A DNA stretch of 6,986 nt, taken from contig JAKUSY010000148.1 of assembly GCA_022451445.1 (NCBI GenBank), positions 1 through 6,986 of the forward strand, read 5' to 3'. A model generated the notes under the pieces. That model was given only the letters and a program-made list of their open reading frames with translations. It had not been told where the DNA came from and searched no databases. This document shows positions 6,310 to 6,986 of the stretch, piece after piece; position 1 is the first letter of the stretch, and the number at the start of each line of letters is the position of its first letter. This DNA comes from Planctomycetota bacterium. Its GTDB lineage: Bacteria; Planctomycetota; UBA8108. The position numbers were made by a program, and so were the translations under genes.

Positions 6310-6986
6310 GCGAGTCGGAGATCGGGAAAGCAGGGCAAGGCGAGAAGCGACCGGATGATTCCGGTGACCTCGAGCGCTCCATGGGGCCGGCCATGGCGGT
6401 CTCCGTGAGCGTAGGTTGCGTCATCGGGGTCGGGATTTTTTTTATTCCCGGCCGGATCGCGGCTACAGGGGCTGGCTTTCCCCTGATCATCTCGACCTGG
6501 GTGGTGGTGGGGCTGGCGTGTTTTCTCGCGGCGCTTTGTTTCGCCGAGATGGCCCTGATGTATCCCCGCTCCGGCGGCCAGTATGTCTACCTCGGGGAGG
6601 CCTATGGACGGCCGGTTGCTTTTATGCTGGGCTGGGCCGCGATTCTGATCATCGCTCCCTCCGCGGCGGCCTCACTGTCGGTCGCATTTGTCGAGACCTG
6701 CGCCAGGCTTTTAGATGTGGCTCTTACCACCACGCTTAAAATAGCCTCCGCCGCCGCGGTGCTGGCTGTCGTTGTCGGGATTAACCTGCGCGGGGCGCGG
6801 TGGGGCGGCGGCTTCCAGACGGCTACGACCCTGGTGAAGGTTGTCGCGCTCTGCTGCCTCGCGGCCCTGCCGTTTTTGATGGGGCTTTTTTCAGGCAACG
6901 GAATCGATAGCGCCAACTACACAACCGCCCTGGAGGCTGGGGAGAAGAGCGTCTTCGCTCTCTTTGCCCTGGTGATGGTGTCGGTG
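6306..6986 (+). CDS. APC-superfamily amino-acid permease (3' partial)
   Basis: Translation from TTG 6306 is open to the right edge; 227 residues are visible. A hydrophilic N-terminus of about 25 residues is followed by membrane helices at about 28-48, 57-80, 104-128, 144-160 and 174-195, with another beginning near 214. The first helix carries 'GVGIFFIPG', the glycine-rich broken helix that binds substrate in APC transporters. 'FAEMALMYPRSGGQYVYL' after helix 2 is the conserved intracellular-loop and helix-3 start of this family. Family members are inner-membrane amino-acid symporters or exchangers of about 430-500 residues with 12 helices, so roughly half is present. The substrate cannot be read from this part. 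An 8-T run encodes the 'IFFI' of helix 1. The gene is divergent from the NUDIX gene and has its own strong ribosome site. Confidence 0.88.
   Translation, partial: MSESEIGKAGQGEKRPDDSGDLERSMGPAMAVSVSVGCVIGVGIFFIPGRIAATGAGFPLIISTWVVVGLACFLAALCFAEMALMYPRSGGQYVYLGEAYGRPVAFMLGWAAILIIAPSAAASLSVAFVETCARLLDVALTTTLKIASAAAVLAVVVGINLRGARWGGGFQTATTLVKVVALCCLAALPFLMGLFSGNGIDSANYTTALEAGEKSVFALFALVMVSV

Noticed and set aside
6431..6450. CGGGA / TCCCG inverted repeat with a T run, resembling an intrinsic terminator
   Set aside because: The T run lies in the loop rather than after the stem, the stem is only 5 bp, and it sits inside the permease coding sequence.
6152..6490. 112-residue minus-strand ORF across the divergent intergenic region and permease start
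   Set aside because: Most of it is antisense to the permease; it has no domain and a composition typical of a shadow frame.
6416..6739. 107-residue plus-strand ORF within the permease region
   Set aside because: It is out of frame with the permease, whose helices and GVGIF motif are unmistakable in the frame starting at 6306.

Overview
The window is GC-rich, densely packed bacterial DNA. The best lineage clue is the first gene, a very large secreted protein. It combines chitobiase-C-terminal-like (Fn3-associated) modules, a CotH kinase domain, several lamin-tail domains and a C-terminal dockerin-like pair of EF-hand repeats followed by 'GGPPP' and a cysteine-bearing tail. From memory, this architecture is typical of Planctomycetota and related environmental genomes. 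That assignment is an inference from protein style; no rRNA or other marker is present.

Layout. Positions 2-3652 (+) hold the CotH/lamin-tail/dockerin protein, cut at its 5' end by the window edge. It overlaps by four bases (ATGA) a gene at 3649-4764 (+) that joins an N-terminal SRPBCC (START-like) domain to a C-terminal YafK-type L,D-transpeptidase domain, with no visible export signal. Ten bases later (or with an 8-bp overlap, if a GTG start is used) comes a metallo-beta-lactamase-fold hydrolase, 4775-5530 (+). These three genes look like one transcription unit. A NUDIX hydrolase of the ADP-ribose pyrophosphatase type lies on the opposite strand and converges on it. Its reading frame has no stop at the end of the domain and runs antisense through more than half of the hydrolase gene, to 5108. 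A short divergent region, 6077-6305, separates the NUDIX gene from an amino-acid permease of the APC superfamily. The permease begins at a TTG codon at 6306 behind a clear AAGGAG site and runs off the right edge. A possible 41-codon ORF (6184-6309) ends on the permease start.

Function. The co-directional left genes pair an exported, calcium-binding, possibly protein-phosphorylating surface protein with a putative peptidoglycan cross-link enzyme and a metal-dependent hydrolase. The right part is housekeeping-like (nucleotide-sugar hydrolysis, amino-acid transport). I see no mobile element, CRISPR array, tRNA, rRNA or convincing intrinsic terminator. The most unusual points are the SRPBCC-L,D-transpeptidase fusion, the missing NUDIX stop with its long antisense overlap, and the small ORF coupled to the permease start.
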